A stretch of 64,000 bases of DNA from positions 124,001 through 188,000 of the forward strand of contig NZ_JAPPSQ010000002.1 of NCBI RefSeq assembly GCF_026652115.1, read 5' to 3'. Below are positions 1-8,695 of the stretch, piece after piece. A model generated the notes under the pieces. It was not told the DNA's origin and did not search any database. It was given only the letters and a program-made list of their open reading frames with translations. How positions within the stretch are numbered: position 1 is the stretch's first letter; every line of letters begins with the position of its first letter. A program made the position numbers and the translations under genes. The DNA comes from Algoriphagus sp. PAP.12 (lineage in GTDB: Bacteria > Bacteroidota > Bacteroidia > Cytophagales > Cyclobacteriaceae).

Positions 1-1175
1 GATCCATTTAACAGATAATCTCCAGCCAAATATACCTGATCGGTAATCTGACATTCACTTATCGGAATACTGTATTTCAAATCGTCCAAAACAGGCAAAG
101 CATAAGGAATATGATACAAATGAACGAACTTGAAGTATTCGCTTTTCACTCCAGAAACTTCTTCTAATTCATTTTGAACTTCTTGAATCAACTCTTTGTC
201 ATCCAATTCATTTTCCAAAACCGTAACAGAAAGTAACGCTCTACCATTTTGACTGTATTCTTCGGAAACATCATCCATGAAAACCAGATTATTTACCAAT
301 TTTCCATGAGGCAACAATCCTATCATTGGCCGAGCCAAAAAAGACTTTTGCAAAGAAAAATAGAGATTAGTAACCTTCCTAGGAGAAGCAAACTGACCCT
401 GAAGCTGTTTCATGATTTTATCTGGTTGCACAGCGATAATTATCCTATTTGCATGCAGCTCATCCCCATTTTTCAGTTGGATTTTATCTCCTTGAACTTC
501 CTCTACAGGACTATTGAAGAAAATCTGAGTAGTGCTCAATTGCCTTCTCAACATTTCTGCCACCTCTCCCATTCCTTTAGCCGGAATCGCTGCATGTCCC
601 ATGGAAAACATTTTGAAAACATACTCAAACATCCTGGAGCTGGTATTCAAATGCTTTTCTAGGAAAATACCTCTGAAAAAAGGAGTGAAAAAATTAGTGA
701 TAATCTGATCCGAAAAACCATACTTTTTGAGATATTGGTGCGTTGGGATCGAAGGAGAGTCAAAAATCTCTTCAAAGGTCTTTTTCTTCAATTCTTGCGT
801 CAAAGAAAACATTTTAATCTTATCCAGTAGAGTTCCAACTTTAGAAAAAGCCATCCCCATAACCTTCAAAGGGTTTCTAAGAGGATCCGTGATGATATAG
901 GATTCCTTCCCATCCATTATTACAGCTCCCGGATCAAAAGTCTTCAGGTTTAAAGCCTGAAAATCCAAATACTTTTTTGCCTCTGGATAGGCTGTATTGA
1001 GTACCTGAAACCCATGATCTAATAAAAATCCGTCCACTTCATCCGTTTTCATCCTTCCCCCAACACGACCTGAAGCTTCCAAAATAATTGGAGAAAAACC
1101 TGCTTTTTCTAATTCCAAAGCAGCTACTAATCCGGATAAACCGGCACCGATGATATATATTTTATCTTCTTTCAT
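1..1175 (-). CDS. FAD-dependent amine-oxidase-like oxidoreductase (partial, C-terminus off the left edge)
   Basis: The gene reads from an ATG at 1175 leftwards and is still open at base 1, so about 391 residues are visible. The N-terminus is a classic Rossmann FAD site, IIGAGLSGLVAALELEKAG, followed by LEASGRVGGRM, the ribose-binding Glu and GG-doublet typical of flavin-containing amine oxidases, phytoene desaturases and protoporphyrinogen oxidases. A second dinucleotide-fold element near the visible end (VYLAGDYLLNG) is the usual C-terminal FAD contact of this superfamily, so only the last few tens of residues should be missing. There is no signal peptide, so a cytoplasmic flavoenzyme is expected. 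The substrate cannot be read from the sequence; carotenoid-desaturase-like or amine-oxidase-like activity is possible. It is divergent from the serine hydrolase at 1350. Confidence 0.85.
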   Translation of the reverse strand, partial: MKEDKIYIIGAGLSGLVAALELEKAGFSPIILEASGRVGGRMKTDEVDGFLLDHGFQVLNTAYPEAKKYLDFQALNLKTFDPGAVIMDGKESYIITDPLRNPLKVMGMAFSKVGTLLDKIKMFSLTQELKKKTFEEIFDSPSIPTHQYLKKYGFSDQIITNFFTPFFRGIFLEKHLNTSSRMFEYVFKMFSMGHAAIPAKGMGEVAEMLRRQLSTTQIFFNSPVEEVQGDKIQLKNGDELHANRIIIAVQPDKIMKQLQGQFASPRKVTNLYFSLQKSFLARPMIGLLPHGKLVNNLVFMDDVSEEYSQNGRALLSVTVLENELDDKELIQEVQNELEEVSGVKSEYFKFVHLYHIPYALPVLDDLKYSIPISECQITDQVYLAGDYLLNG

Positions 1176-1349
1176 ATTTAAAGGCTGGGTAAAAACATTA
1201 AGATTTCTTAAAAAACGAAGAGTTATAGGAATCCTAAAGAGGTAACCAGAAAGTGTTCAAAGAGTTTTGAAGAATTTCCATTTTTCAAATCCACCAATGG
1301 CAATGCATTGGAGCAGGAATTTTGTAAAATCGCAATAAATCACCTAAAC

Positions 1350-2567
1350 ATGAAAAAAATAGCCTTACTTCTATTATTTATTGCCTTTGCATTTCAAACT
1401 TCTTTTTCTCAAACCTACTTTCCTGAAAAAGGAAACTGGGAGAAGAAATCACCGACAGATTTGGGACTTAACTCCCAAAAGGTTCAAGAAGCCATCGATT
1501 TTGCGATTGCTCACGAAAGTGATGCTAATCCAAATTTGAAAATCGCTCATTACGAATCAGCTTTCGGTAGAGAACCATTCGGTTATCCTGTTGGTCCTAT
1601 GAAGACTCGTGGTCCAGCGACGGGATTGATTATTTACAAGGGATACATTGTTGGCCAGTGGGGAGAGCCTAACAGGGTCGATTTGACATTCTCAGTTGCA
1701 AAGAGCTTTTTATCTACCACAGCTGGGTTAGCAGTAGCTGAAGGATTAATCCAAAGCGAGCAGGACTTGGTTTACCCTTACATGGCACCAATTTACCCTT
1801 ATGAGCCAGCCAAGCTAATAGTGAATAAATCGGATCACTTAATGGACGATGATGTATTTGAACTTTTTGACACAGATCATAACAAAACAATCGCTTGGAA
1901 TCATCTATTGAGACAAACTTCAGATTGGGAAGGAACTCTTTGGGGAAAACCGGATTGGGGGGACAGACCAGCTGAAGGAGTTGCTGAAAAAAGAGCAAGA
2001 CCACAAAACAGTCCAGGTTCCAAATATGAATACAATGATACCAGAGTGAATGTCCTGGCTTTGGCACTATTGAATGTATGGAGAAAACCGTTGCCAACAG
2101 TCCTGAAAGAGAAAATCATGGATCCTATCGGAGCAAGTGATACTTGGAGATGGACAGGTTATGAAAACTCCTTCGTGATTATTGATGGTCAAATCATGCA
2201 ATCTGTAAGTGGCGGTTCACATTGGGGAGGTGGAATGATGCTTTCTGCTTATGATCAGGCAAGATTTGGATACCTAACAATGAACGAAGGTAATTGGGCT
2301 GGAAAACAATTGATTTCCAAAGATTGGATTGCAAAATCTAAAATCCCAACCCCTGCCAATCCTGGATACGGATTTATGAATTACTTCTTAAATGAAGATC
2401 AAAAACAAGTTCCTGCTGGTCCAAAATCAGCTTTTCTACACATCGGAGCAGGAACGAATATGATTTATGTCGATCCAGAAAATGAATTGGTAATCGTAGC
2501 TAGATGGATTCCTAATAGTGATAAAGCGGAATTGGTTAAGAAAATCTTAGAAAGCCTACCTCACTAA
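1350..2567 (+). CDS. Secreted serine hydrolase, class C beta-lactamase family
   Basis: A secreted enzyme of the penicillin-binding/class C beta-lactamase fold (405 residues). The ATG at 1350 is chosen because it opens directly into a signal peptide (MKKIALLLLFIAFAFQTSFS); the frame extends upstream only to a TTG at 1308. The nucleophile motif SxxK is seen as SVAK (Ser115, Lys118), followed by the second motif as YND (about 228-230) in YEYNDTRVN, and HIGAG near the C-terminus replaces the KTG box. These are typical of the esterase/DD-peptidase-like members rather than true beta-lactamases. It likely acts in the periplasm on an ester or peptide substrate. It stands alone between divergent and convergent neighbours. 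Confidence 0.85.
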   Translation: MKKIALLLLFIAFAFQTSFSQTYFPEKGNWEKKSPTDLGLNSQKVQEAIDFAIAHESDANPNLKIAHYESAFGREPFGYPVGPMKTRGPATGLIIYKGYIVGQWGEPNRVDLTFSVAKSFLSTTAGLAVAEGLIQSEQDLVYPYMAPIYPYEPAKLIVNKSDHLMDDDVFELFDTDHNKTIAWNHLLRQTSDWEGTLWGKPDWGDRPAEGVAEKRARPQNSPGSKYEYNDTRVNVLALALLNVWRKPLPTVLKEKIMDPIGASDTWRWTGYENSFVIIDGQIMQSVSGGSHWGGGMMLSAYDQARFGYLTMNEGNWAGKQLISKDWIAKSKIPTPANPGYGFMNYFLNEDQKQVPAGPKSAFLHIGAGTNMIYVDPENELVIVARWIPNSDKAELVKKILESLPH

Positions 2568-2583
2568 TTCAAATGATTTCATA

Positions 2584-2610
2584 AAACAAAACCCCGGCGG
2601 GGAGCCGGGG
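2584..2610 (-). terminator. GC-rich hairpin terminator
   Basis: A perfect 7-bp stem CCCCGGC/GCCGGGG (2592-2598 with 2604-2610) with a 5-base loop. On the minus strand it is followed by TTTTGTTTT, so it is a better terminator leftwards than for the plus-strand serine hydrolase ending at 2567, although it could serve both. Confidence 0.6.
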
Positions 2611-2790
2611 TCAGGAGTGATTTAAACAACTTTTCACTATTCCCTTTTTAGAACTCGGAAGGATAACCGTTTTCGAATGCCTGTGTTCATCAACCTAACA
2701 ACCCTTATGAAACCTTTACTAAAGAAAGATATCAGACATTCTTAACGAAATAATATTTGGTTTTACATTCTGAATTACTCGTTATGCATA
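2585..2790 (-). ncRNA. Candidate small RNA (or tiny-peptide transcript) with its own terminator
   Basis: On the minus strand an exact match to the Bacteroidota -7 consensus TAnnTTTG (TATATTTG, 2798-2791) lies about 180 bases upstream of a GC-rich hairpin with a T-tract at 2610-2584. The gene further upstream (2936-3898) already has its own terminator at 2874-2912, so this second terminator needs another transcript. A 17-codon frame from ATG 2689 to TAG 2638 encodes the very basic MNTGIRKRLSFRVLKRE; it may be translated or may be chance. No -33 TTG is evident at proper spacing. This is an inference; a pure intergenic coincidence is possible. It also accounts for most of the gene-free stretch 2568-2935. 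Confidence 0.3.
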
Positions 2791-2873
2791 CAAATATACG
2801 GTAAGAATTTTAGAACAGTTGTCCTAATTTTAATTAATTGATTTACGTCAAAAGATTAATAATCAGGCTATAA

Positions 2874-2912
2874 TAAAAAAACAGATAAGGCACCCTGAAA
2901 GTGCCTTATCTG
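2874..2912 (-). terminator. Rho-independent terminator of the DUF4097 lipoprotein gene
   Basis: A 12-bp perfect stem (2882-2893 with 2901-2912) around a 7-base loop, followed on the minus strand by seven T's. It lies 24 bases after the stop codon of the gene at 2936-3898. Confidence 0.85.
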
Positions 2913-2935
2913 CTTATTGAGAACGTTAAAATATT

Positions 2936-3898
2936 TTAATTGAAAATCTCAATTGATCCGCTGCTAACAGAACCCTGAATAGTATAAGGTGAACCATTGT
3001 GGATTTCTAAACTTCCAGAAGAAGAACTATCTCCTACTTTCACTTTTCCACTTCCTGCTTGAAAATCATAATTGTAAGCAGTCAATTCAGAATAAGTTTG
3101 AATTTTAATCCTACCAGAAGAACTACTCAAACGCGTTTTTGCACCTAAGCCAATATCTTCACCTTCAATGGAACCCGAACTCACTTTTAGTTCTTCGATT
3201 TCATTTATTCTTTCCATGTAAAGGTTACCTGAACTTAATTGAGAATTCAATTTCCCTGTAATAGACTTAACTCTAATAACACCACTGGAAACATTCAGTT
3301 TAGCATCTCCCTCAATTTGATCAAATTCTAATCTACCAGAACCTGCTTCACCTTTCACATTTCCTATCAAATTATAGCCTTTAATCGTCCCTGAACCAAC
3401 CTCAAGATCGATAGTATTGGCAGCAACATTATACAATTCCAATCTTCCAGAACCAGCATCCAATTCCATTTCTGAGGATTCAACATTGGAAATTTGAGTT
3501 GTCCCTGATCCTGATTCTACATCCAATTCAATTGACACAGGTCCACTGATATAAAGTACACCTTTATGTCTACCAGATCCAATTAAATTTTTCTGATCCA
3601 ATTCAATTTTCAATTCGTCTCCTTCCATTTGGTATTTTACCTTATATGCTCCAGGTCGTGAAGATTCTAAAGTACCCGTCAATGTCACTTCAGTTTTACC
3701 CTCAACTCCTTCATAGACTACCTCCAAAAAGCCTGATTCAATATCAATCTTTTGTACATCAAAAAATTCCTCATCAATAGTTTGGACAACTTCCAATTCA
3801 CCATATCCGCAGGAGAAAAGCATTGGAGCCAATAGTAATCCCAGGATAAATTTTAAAACAGGAGGTCTTTTCTTTACAGTTTTCATAATTGCTTGCAT
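2936..3898 (-). CDS. Lipoprotein with DUF4097/head-GIN beta-strand repeats
   Basis: A 320-residue predicted lipoprotein. The hydrophobic n-region ends in a lipobox (MLFSC, followed by Gly), so the mature protein should be acylated and exported. Almost all of the rest is a regular right-handed-helix-like repeat in which SGSG, GSGR or SSG turns recur about every 20 residues (for example VESGSGTTQI, DAGSGRLEL, EVGSGTIKG, SSGNLYME). This is the pattern of the putative auto-transporter adhesin head-GIN/DUF4097 families, common and functionally uncharacterised in Bacteroidota. A second in-frame ATG lies four codons downstream (3886) and could be the true start. It is a monocistronic unit with a strong terminator at 2874-2912. 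Confidence 0.75.
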   Translation of the reverse strand: MQAIMKTVKKRPPVLKFILGLLLAPMLFSCGYGELEVVQTIDEEFFDVQKIDIESGFLEVVYEGVEGKTEVTLTGTLESSRPGAYKVKYQMEGDELKIELDQKNLIGSGRHKGVLYISGPVSIELDVESGSGTTQISNVESSEMELDAGSGRLELYNVAANTIDLEVGSGTIKGYNLIGNVKGEAGSGRLEFDQIEGDAKLNVSSGVIRVKSITGKLNSQLSSGNLYMERINEIEELKVSSGSIEGEDIGLGAKTRLSSSSGRIKIQTYSELTAYNYDFQAGSGKVKVGDSSSSGSLEIHNGSPYTIQGSVSSGSIEIFN

Positions 3899-4043
3899 TA
3901 AAATGTTGGTTTAGTTTTCTCTTTTTAGATCGGATTTGAATTCATTTTTTGAGCAATTTGACTCATTCAGATTCAAATATTTTGATCAACTTTATACTAA
4001 GACAACTGAAAAGATCCTCCCCCCTATTGATCCCAGAAAAAAA

Positions 4044-4361
4044 ATGATTGCCAAAACTCCTTCTCCTCCTTACTACGCTGTAATTTTTTCAAATATTAGA
4101 ACTGAAATAGAGGAAGGTTATGCCCAAACAGCTGATCATATGGTAGAATTAGCTGAGAAAATGCCTGGATACCTGGGGCATGAAAGTGTCCGGGATGGAT
4201 TGGGAATTACGATTTCCTATTGGAAGGATTTGGAATCAATCAAATTTTGGAAGCAGCAACAAGAGCATTTGGAAGCTCAAAAAAATGGAAGGAAAATGTG
4301 GTACAAAGCCTATAAAACTAGAATTTGTTTGGTAGAAAGGGATTATGGGTTCGAGCTTTAA
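4044..4361 (+). CDS. Antibiotic biosynthesis monooxygenase (ABM) domain protein
   Basis: A 105-residue dimeric alpha/beta-barrel (ABM/heme-degrading monooxygenase-like) protein. The frame extends upstream to a TTG at 3936, but the ATG at 4044 gives the usual single-domain length and starts just before the first beta strand (PPYYAVIFSNIRT). Family hallmarks are the MPGYLGHESVRD turn and strand, ISYWKDLESIKFWKQQ, and the closing aromatic helix with WYKAYKTRI. These small proteins range from heme oxygenases to quinol monooxygenases and many have no known substrate; nothing here decides between them. The 3' end overlaps the convergent outer-membrane protein gene by 4 bases. Confidence 0.75.
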   Translation: MIAKTPSPPYYAVIFSNIRTEIEEGYAQTADHMVELAEKMPGYLGHESVRDGLGITISYWKDLESIKFWKQQQEHLEAQKNGRKMWYKAYKTRICLVERDYGFEL

Positions 4362-4930
4362 AAAGCATATCCAATCCCTATCCCCCCAAATAAAGGCCAA
4401 AAACCATTATTGTTGAAAATTGGGTTGACATTGATTTTCCACATAAATCCTCCGTCAACTGGAACTTTGCGGTATCCAAAATTCATGGTCCCCATTACAC
4501 TTGGCGATCCATCGACATCAAGAATGAAATTATAGTCACTATTTTCATATGTGCCACAGATATATTGACCGGTATTCTGATCGTAATATCCATCTATACA
4601 GTAGGAATATGAATCATTATTAAAAGCAAAGAATGTAGCCCCAAAACCCAGTTCGAAATAATGTGGTCCATTTCCATAAAGTTTATTGACCATCAGGGGA
4701 ATTGAAAAAAAAGAATCCCCATCAGAAACTGTATATCCACCAGCTCCCACTCTCATTCCCCAAGAATTCATATCCTGAGGATTAAATCTGAAATCATAAT
4801 TGAAACTATAAGGAAGACCTGCACCACCCAATTCTAAATAAACAGATTTTGAAGGGATTTTTTCCTCTTGAGCAACGCCTTGAAAAAAGAAAGAAAAAAC
4901 AAAAATCAGGACAAAAATTAACTGCTTCAT
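4358..4930 (-). CDS. Small outer-membrane beta-barrel protein, function unknown
   Basis: A 190-residue protein with a clear signal peptide (MKQLIFVLIFVFSFFFQGVA, cut before QEE) and a mature part of alternating aromatic/polar strands separated by Gly/Asn/Asp turns. It ends in ...GIGIGYAF, the C-terminal aromatic typical of outer-membrane barrels. With about eight candidate strands it resembles small OmpW/OmpX-like or PorT-like barrels, but no specific family is recognised. Two cysteines (CIDGYYDQNTGQYIC) bracket an extracellular-type loop and could form a disulphide. Monocistronic; a -7-like element lies at 4965-4958. Confidence 0.6.
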   Translation of the reverse strand: MKQLIFVLIFVFSFFFQGVAQEEKIPSKSVYLELGGAGLPYSFNYDFRFNPQDMNSWGMRVGAGGYTVSDGDSFFSIPLMVNKLYGNGPHYFELGFGATFFAFNNDSYSYCIDGYYDQNTGQYICGTYENSDYNFILDVDGSPSVMGTMNFGYRKVPVDGGFMWKINVNPIFNNNGFWPLFGGIGIGYAF

Positions 4931-4957
4931 AAGTATCGAATTTTAACTTCAATACGT

Positions 4958-4965
4958 CAAAATTA
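4958..4965 (-). promoter_or_regulatory. Candidate promoter -7 element (TAATTTTG)
   Basis: Exact match to the Bacteroidota -7 consensus TAnnTTTG on the minus strand, 28 bases upstream of the ATG at 4930. No -33 TTG is visible at the expected distance, so the support is the single box and its position. Confidence 0.3.
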
Positions 4966-5047
4966 AAGAAACGATACATATTTAAGCTAAAGTTTTAATA
5001 TTAAAAATTTGTAGTCTAAAAAATAAGCCTCTTAAATCAGCTCTGTC

Positions 5048-5641
5048 ATGAATTTAAATCTTAAGCCACTAAAAACAACCTTTAGCCTTTGCTTGGGATA
5101 TTTAAGTTTGATGGTGATCGTATCTTGCGTTGAGGAACCATCCCCATATCCATTCGGTAAATGTCCTGATCCAATTGATGCCACTTTACAAGATTTAAAT
5201 GTGAATTTCACTCCCTTCATTGATGATAGGTATGCGATTGAGTCAGATACTGTTTCTTTTGACGAATTCAGTCTTGTACTTGAATTTAAACCAGAGGAAA
5301 TAACTTCAATTTTCAATTCAAATTCATTTCCCGGAAAAGCCTATGCTCTTTCTTGTGCCTTAGCTTATAATTTTTCTAACATTTCAAATATTTCTGTTAC
5401 TCTTACTGAAGCCTATGGAAATTTGCAAAATGGGATGAATATCACCTACCTATTTGAAGATTCGGCTGGCAAAAAACTTTCGGAATTAAAAGATTTCAAA
5501 AGTATTCCGGGGTTTTTGGGCTTTAATTTCAAAGGAGAAGTTGAAAATTATTCGAAGCTAAAATTCAGAACCACTATTTTTTTGAAGAATGGAAGTCAAA
5601 TCGTTGTAAATTCGAACTCTCCAACATTGAAAACAACCTGA
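5048..5641 (+). CDS. Hypothetical lipoprotein
   Basis: 197 residues. A hydrophobic signal (LCLGYLSLMVIVSC) ends in a lipobox-like VSC around residue 27, followed by a Pro-rich linker (VEEPSPYPFGKCPDP). The remainder is rich in beta strands and Asn/Ser, resembling the immunoglobulin-like or lipocalin-like folds of Bacteroidota surface lipoproteins, but no family is recognised. The stop codon is followed after one base by the ATG of the alpha/beta hydrolase, so the two genes are probably co-transcribed and functionally linked. Confidence 0.55.
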   Translation: MNLNLKPLKTTFSLCLGYLSLMVIVSCVEEPSPYPFGKCPDPIDATLQDLNVNFTPFIDDRYAIESDTVSFDEFSLVLEFKPEEITSIFNSNSFPGKAYALSCALAYNFSNISNISVTLTEAYGNLQNGMNITYLFEDSAGKKLSELKDFKSIPGFLGFNFKGEVENYSKLKFRTTIFLKNGSQIVVNSNSPTLKTT

Positions 5642-5642
5642 T

Positions 5643-6707
5643 ATGCTTCGTAAAATTTTCCTAGGATTATTTGCCACGGCGATGGTCTTGGTCATAGTAT
5701 ATATGCTAGGTCCCAAAGTCGAAACTGAAAACCTTGAAATTCATTTTCCAGAAATTCCAACTCGGATAAATGAGCTGGAAGCATACCTTGCCCAAAGAGA
5801 AGACAGTGTTAAAGGGTTAAAGCCAGATAATGAAGCATATATCCAATGGGCAGATCCTACCAATAAGCGAAAAACACCTTATTCGATTGTTTATATCCAT
5901 GGATTTGGAGCAAGCCCCATGGAAGGAGACCCAGTGCACAGATTTCTAGCAGAGCATTTTGGAGCAAACTTATATGTGACTAGACTTCCCGAACACGGCA
6001 TAAAAAGAGAAAATGGGATGGAATATCTTACCGCTCAAAAATTAGTCGATGCTGCGGGTGAAGCCTACCAAATAGGAAAAGTATTGGGAGATGAGGTAAT
6101 AATTATCGGCACGTCCATGGGTGGAGCTTTGAGTACCCTGCTCGCAAGTCAAGAACCTGACATCAAAGCGCTGATACTCTATTCCCCAGCATTCAGAGAT
6201 CGAGGTGAAGTCCTAGGCAAATTGTTTACGCCTTGGGCCAAGTTTATGATGGAAAAATTCGCTATGAAGAATAAAATGATGCATAGGGAAAGAGACGAAA
6301 CCAAAGCCGCCTATTGGTCCGAAGACTATCACATCAATGGTTATCAAAGCTTGGCAGTATTGATGTATAGCATGATGAATAAGACTACTTATGAAAAAAT
6401 TCATCAACCCTTATTTTTAGGGTATTACTACAAAAATGATGAAGAACAAGATGGAACAGTCTCTGTCCAAAGAATGCTGGAAATGTTTCAGGAAGTATCC
6501 ACTCCAGATAACCTTAAAGTGGAAAAGGCATTTCCAAAATCAGGGGATCATGTAATATCAAGTTCAATTACATCCAATGATTGGGAAGGTGTCATGTTTG
6601 AAACCATCAATTTTCTTGAAAATGTAGTTGGATTAGCTCCAAAACCACAATTTCAAGAAAAAGTAGATGAAATGATGGAAGTTCAGGACATCAAGTCCCA
6701 AAACTAA
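5643..6707 (+). CDS. Membrane-anchored alpha/beta hydrolase
   Basis: 354 residues. One N-terminal transmembrane helix (residues 4-23) precedes an exported alpha/beta-hydrolase domain. The oxyanion loop is HGFGASP (about 86-92), the nucleophile elbow is GTSMGG with Ser158, and the catalytic His is in SGDHVISS near residue 305-310. The length and GFxASP/GTSMGG pattern resemble lysophospholipase/monoacylglycerol-lipase-like carboxylesterases. It follows the lipoprotein gene by one base and ends one base before the convergent acetylesterase gene, with no terminator between. Confidence 0.8.
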   Translation: MLRKIFLGLFATAMVLVIVYMLGPKVETENLEIHFPEIPTRINELEAYLAQREDSVKGLKPDNEAYIQWADPTNKRKTPYSIVYIHGFGASPMEGDPVHRFLAEHFGANLYVTRLPEHGIKRENGMEYLTAQKLVDAAGEAYQIGKVLGDEVIIIGTSMGGALSTLLASQEPDIKALILYSPAFRDRGEVLGKLFTPWAKFMMEKFAMKNKMMHRERDETKAAYWSEDYHINGYQSLAVLMYSMMNKTTYEKIHQPLFLGYYYKNDEEQDGTVSVQRMLEMFQEVSTPDNLKVEKAFPKSGDHVISSSITSNDWEGVMFETINFLENVVGLAPKPQFQEKVDEMMEVQDIKSQN

Positions 6708-8615
6708 TTATTCCAATTCCATTCGAAAAGGTTGGGCGGGTAAACCTTCGGAATTAATCAAATTCACCTCAGGATTATCTGCCCAGGCGTATCTAATTTC
6801 CACAGGATTAAATCCATCAGGCAGTTTGATTTGAATTTGATCTTTCCCAACAATTTTCCCATCCGCAGTTATCCATTTATCAGATTCATTTTTTAGGATA
6901 AAGCCTTTTACTTCACCTTCGACAATCAATTGTAATCCTTCACCAATAGAAATAAAATCTAGTGTGATAGTTGCACCGGTTTTACTGGCACTCTTGATGA
7001 TTGGACCTGAAGAAATGACTTCATCTTTGAAGGCTACTTTTCTGGCCTGAAGCCATAACCTTTCTCCTACATCTTTTTTGTTTCTTGGATGGATGTCATC
7101 CGCCTCACCGATATCAATTATCACCGCCATCCCTGTTTGAGGCAATTCTAATGTTTCTTTTTGAGCCTCTCTCAGAAATGCCCACTGACTATCTGGTTGG
7201 AGTTCTACCCTTTCCATATAGTTCGCAAGTTGAACGAAAAGAAATGGCATTTCAGGTTGGTTCCAGATTGTTCTCCAATTGGTTATCATCGTCTCAAAAA
7301 GCTCCTTGTACTCCCCTGCTCTACCTGCATTACTTTCTCCCTGATACCAAATAGCTCCTCTGACTCCATAGTTCTTCAGTGGGTATATCATGGCATTGTA
7401 CATAGCTCCAGGTTTCCAGTTTTGCCAGGTTACCTCAGGCAATTTTGGCTCAACAATAGAATTGGAATAAGACCAAGTGCCTTCCAATTCAACTTTCTTT
7501 CCTGCCTGAAGCAGATACATTTGATCTTTCGCGCCAATGACAGGCCTATTATTCCAAGTATTGACAGCACGGATACTGATCACATTTTTTCCTTGGTAAA
7601 GCAAATCTGGAGAAACCGAAACTTCAGGCATCGCAGCTCCCCAGTCTTTATGATGAACCAATTCCCCATTGATGTAAATAAACGCCATTTGATCCAAGGT
7701 TGGGAAGATCAAGGTGACATCCTCCGTAGAATTTAATTGAAAAGATTTCCTAACCCAGGCAATATCACTCAGTGGGTTTCCGGTAGGCAAATTGATTTTA
7801 GACCATTGAGAATCATTGTAATCCACTGAGGCAACTTCTCTGGCAGTAGCCGAATCAGGATGATGAACCATGATATCTCGCATTTCTCGCCTCTTGTCAT
7901 TGGCCTGAAAATCTCTATCCCACTTTTCTTGATTTTCAATCATATCTAGAGCCTCTTGTTGAAATGACATCTCCTTCATTTCTGCAAGAATTTCTGCATC
8001 TGTCCATCCTTCAGCTGGTGTTCCTCCCCAATTGGATTCAATTATTCCGACGGGCACATCTTTTTCCTGAGCATTCTTTTTAGCGAAAAACCAAGCTACA
8101 GCTGAAAAGTCAGGCATGTTGGATGGGTTTGCTATTTTCCAATCCCCTTCAGGAATATCAGCCTTTTTAACAGCTGAATAAATTCTGGGAACTTTAAAAA
8201 ATCGAATTTCTGGATTCCCTCCTTCATCATATTCTGCATCTGCTCCGATCACGCCTGATTTGAGAGGCCATTCCATATTGGATTGCCCGCCGGCTAGCCA
8301 AACATCTCCAAAATAAACATCCTTGATTTCTGTTTGATTCACTTTCATCACAAAAGGACCACCCGCTGTGACAGGTGGAAGTCCGACTTTCCAAGTACTA
8401 TCATTTTCCACTTCCGTACTGGACATAACTCCAGCGACACTTACACGGACATTTTCGCCAGGAATCCCTTTTCCCCAAATCGAAACTGGCTGATCCCTTT
8501 GTAAAACCATACTCTCAGAAATAATTCTCGGTAAGGTAACTTCAGATTGAAATTTCTCTCCACAGGCAAAAAACAGCATTGGGAGAATTGCAAGGAATAC
8601 AGAAATCTTTTTCAT
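6708..8615 (-). CDS. Sialate O-acetylesterase-like SGNH carbohydrate acetylesterase
   Basis: A 635-residue exported esterase expected to remove O-acetyl groups from polysaccharide. The signal ends in a lipobox (LFFAC, Cys18), so surface or periplasmic anchoring is likely. The SGNH motif block I is GGQSNMEW (Ser112), a second conserved block is IWYQGESNAGRAGEY, and the catalytic Asp/His pair is DIHPRN (Asp507, His509). Between blocks lies an inserted beta-sandwich domain (about 270-380, with WVRKSFQL...FIYINGELV) as in sialate O-acetylesterase-type enzymes. Some relatives with such an insert (family CE20) are xyloglucan acetylesterases, which would fit this locus, but sialic-acid or xylan specificity cannot be excluded. 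It is the last gene of the polysaccharide locus. Confidence 0.85.
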   Translation of the reverse strand: MKKISVFLAILPMLFFACGEKFQSEVTLPRIISESMVLQRDQPVSIWGKGIPGENVRVSVAGVMSSTEVENDSTWKVGLPPVTAGGPFVMKVNQTEIKDVYFGDVWLAGGQSNMEWPLKSGVIGADAEYDEGGNPEIRFFKVPRIYSAVKKADIPEGDWKIANPSNMPDFSAVAWFFAKKNAQEKDVPVGIIESNWGGTPAEGWTDAEILAEMKEMSFQQEALDMIENQEKWDRDFQANDKRREMRDIMVHHPDSATAREVASVDYNDSQWSKINLPTGNPLSDIAWVRKSFQLNSTEDVTLIFPTLDQMAFIYINGELVHHKDWGAAMPEVSVSPDLLYQGKNVISIRAVNTWNNRPVIGAKDQMYLLQAGKKVELEGTWSYSNSIVEPKLPEVTWQNWKPGAMYNAMIYPLKNYGVRGAIWYQGESNAGRAGEYKELFETMITNWRTIWNQPEMPFLFVQLANYMERVELQPDSQWAFLREAQKETLELPQTGMAVIIDIGEADDIHPRNKKDVGERLWLQARKVAFKDEVISSGPIIKSASKTGATITLDFISIGEGLQLIVEGEVKGFILKNESDKWITADGKIVGKDQIQIKLPDGFNPVEIRYAWADNPEVNLINSEGLPAQPFRMELE

Positions 8616-8695
8616 AAAGGTCAGTGATGGATTGGGAAATTGATGAAAATTTCTGAAACTACATGCTGAAATCCCAATTTTTCCATCAACAGAAA

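Noticed and set aside
249..662. 137-codon plus-strand frame in the first kilobase
   Set aside because: It is a shadow of the minus-strand FAD oxidoreductase, which reads continuously through this region.
7161..7736. 191-codon plus-strand frame inside the acetylesterase gene
   Set aside because: No signal, domain or start context; opposite a well-supported enzyme.
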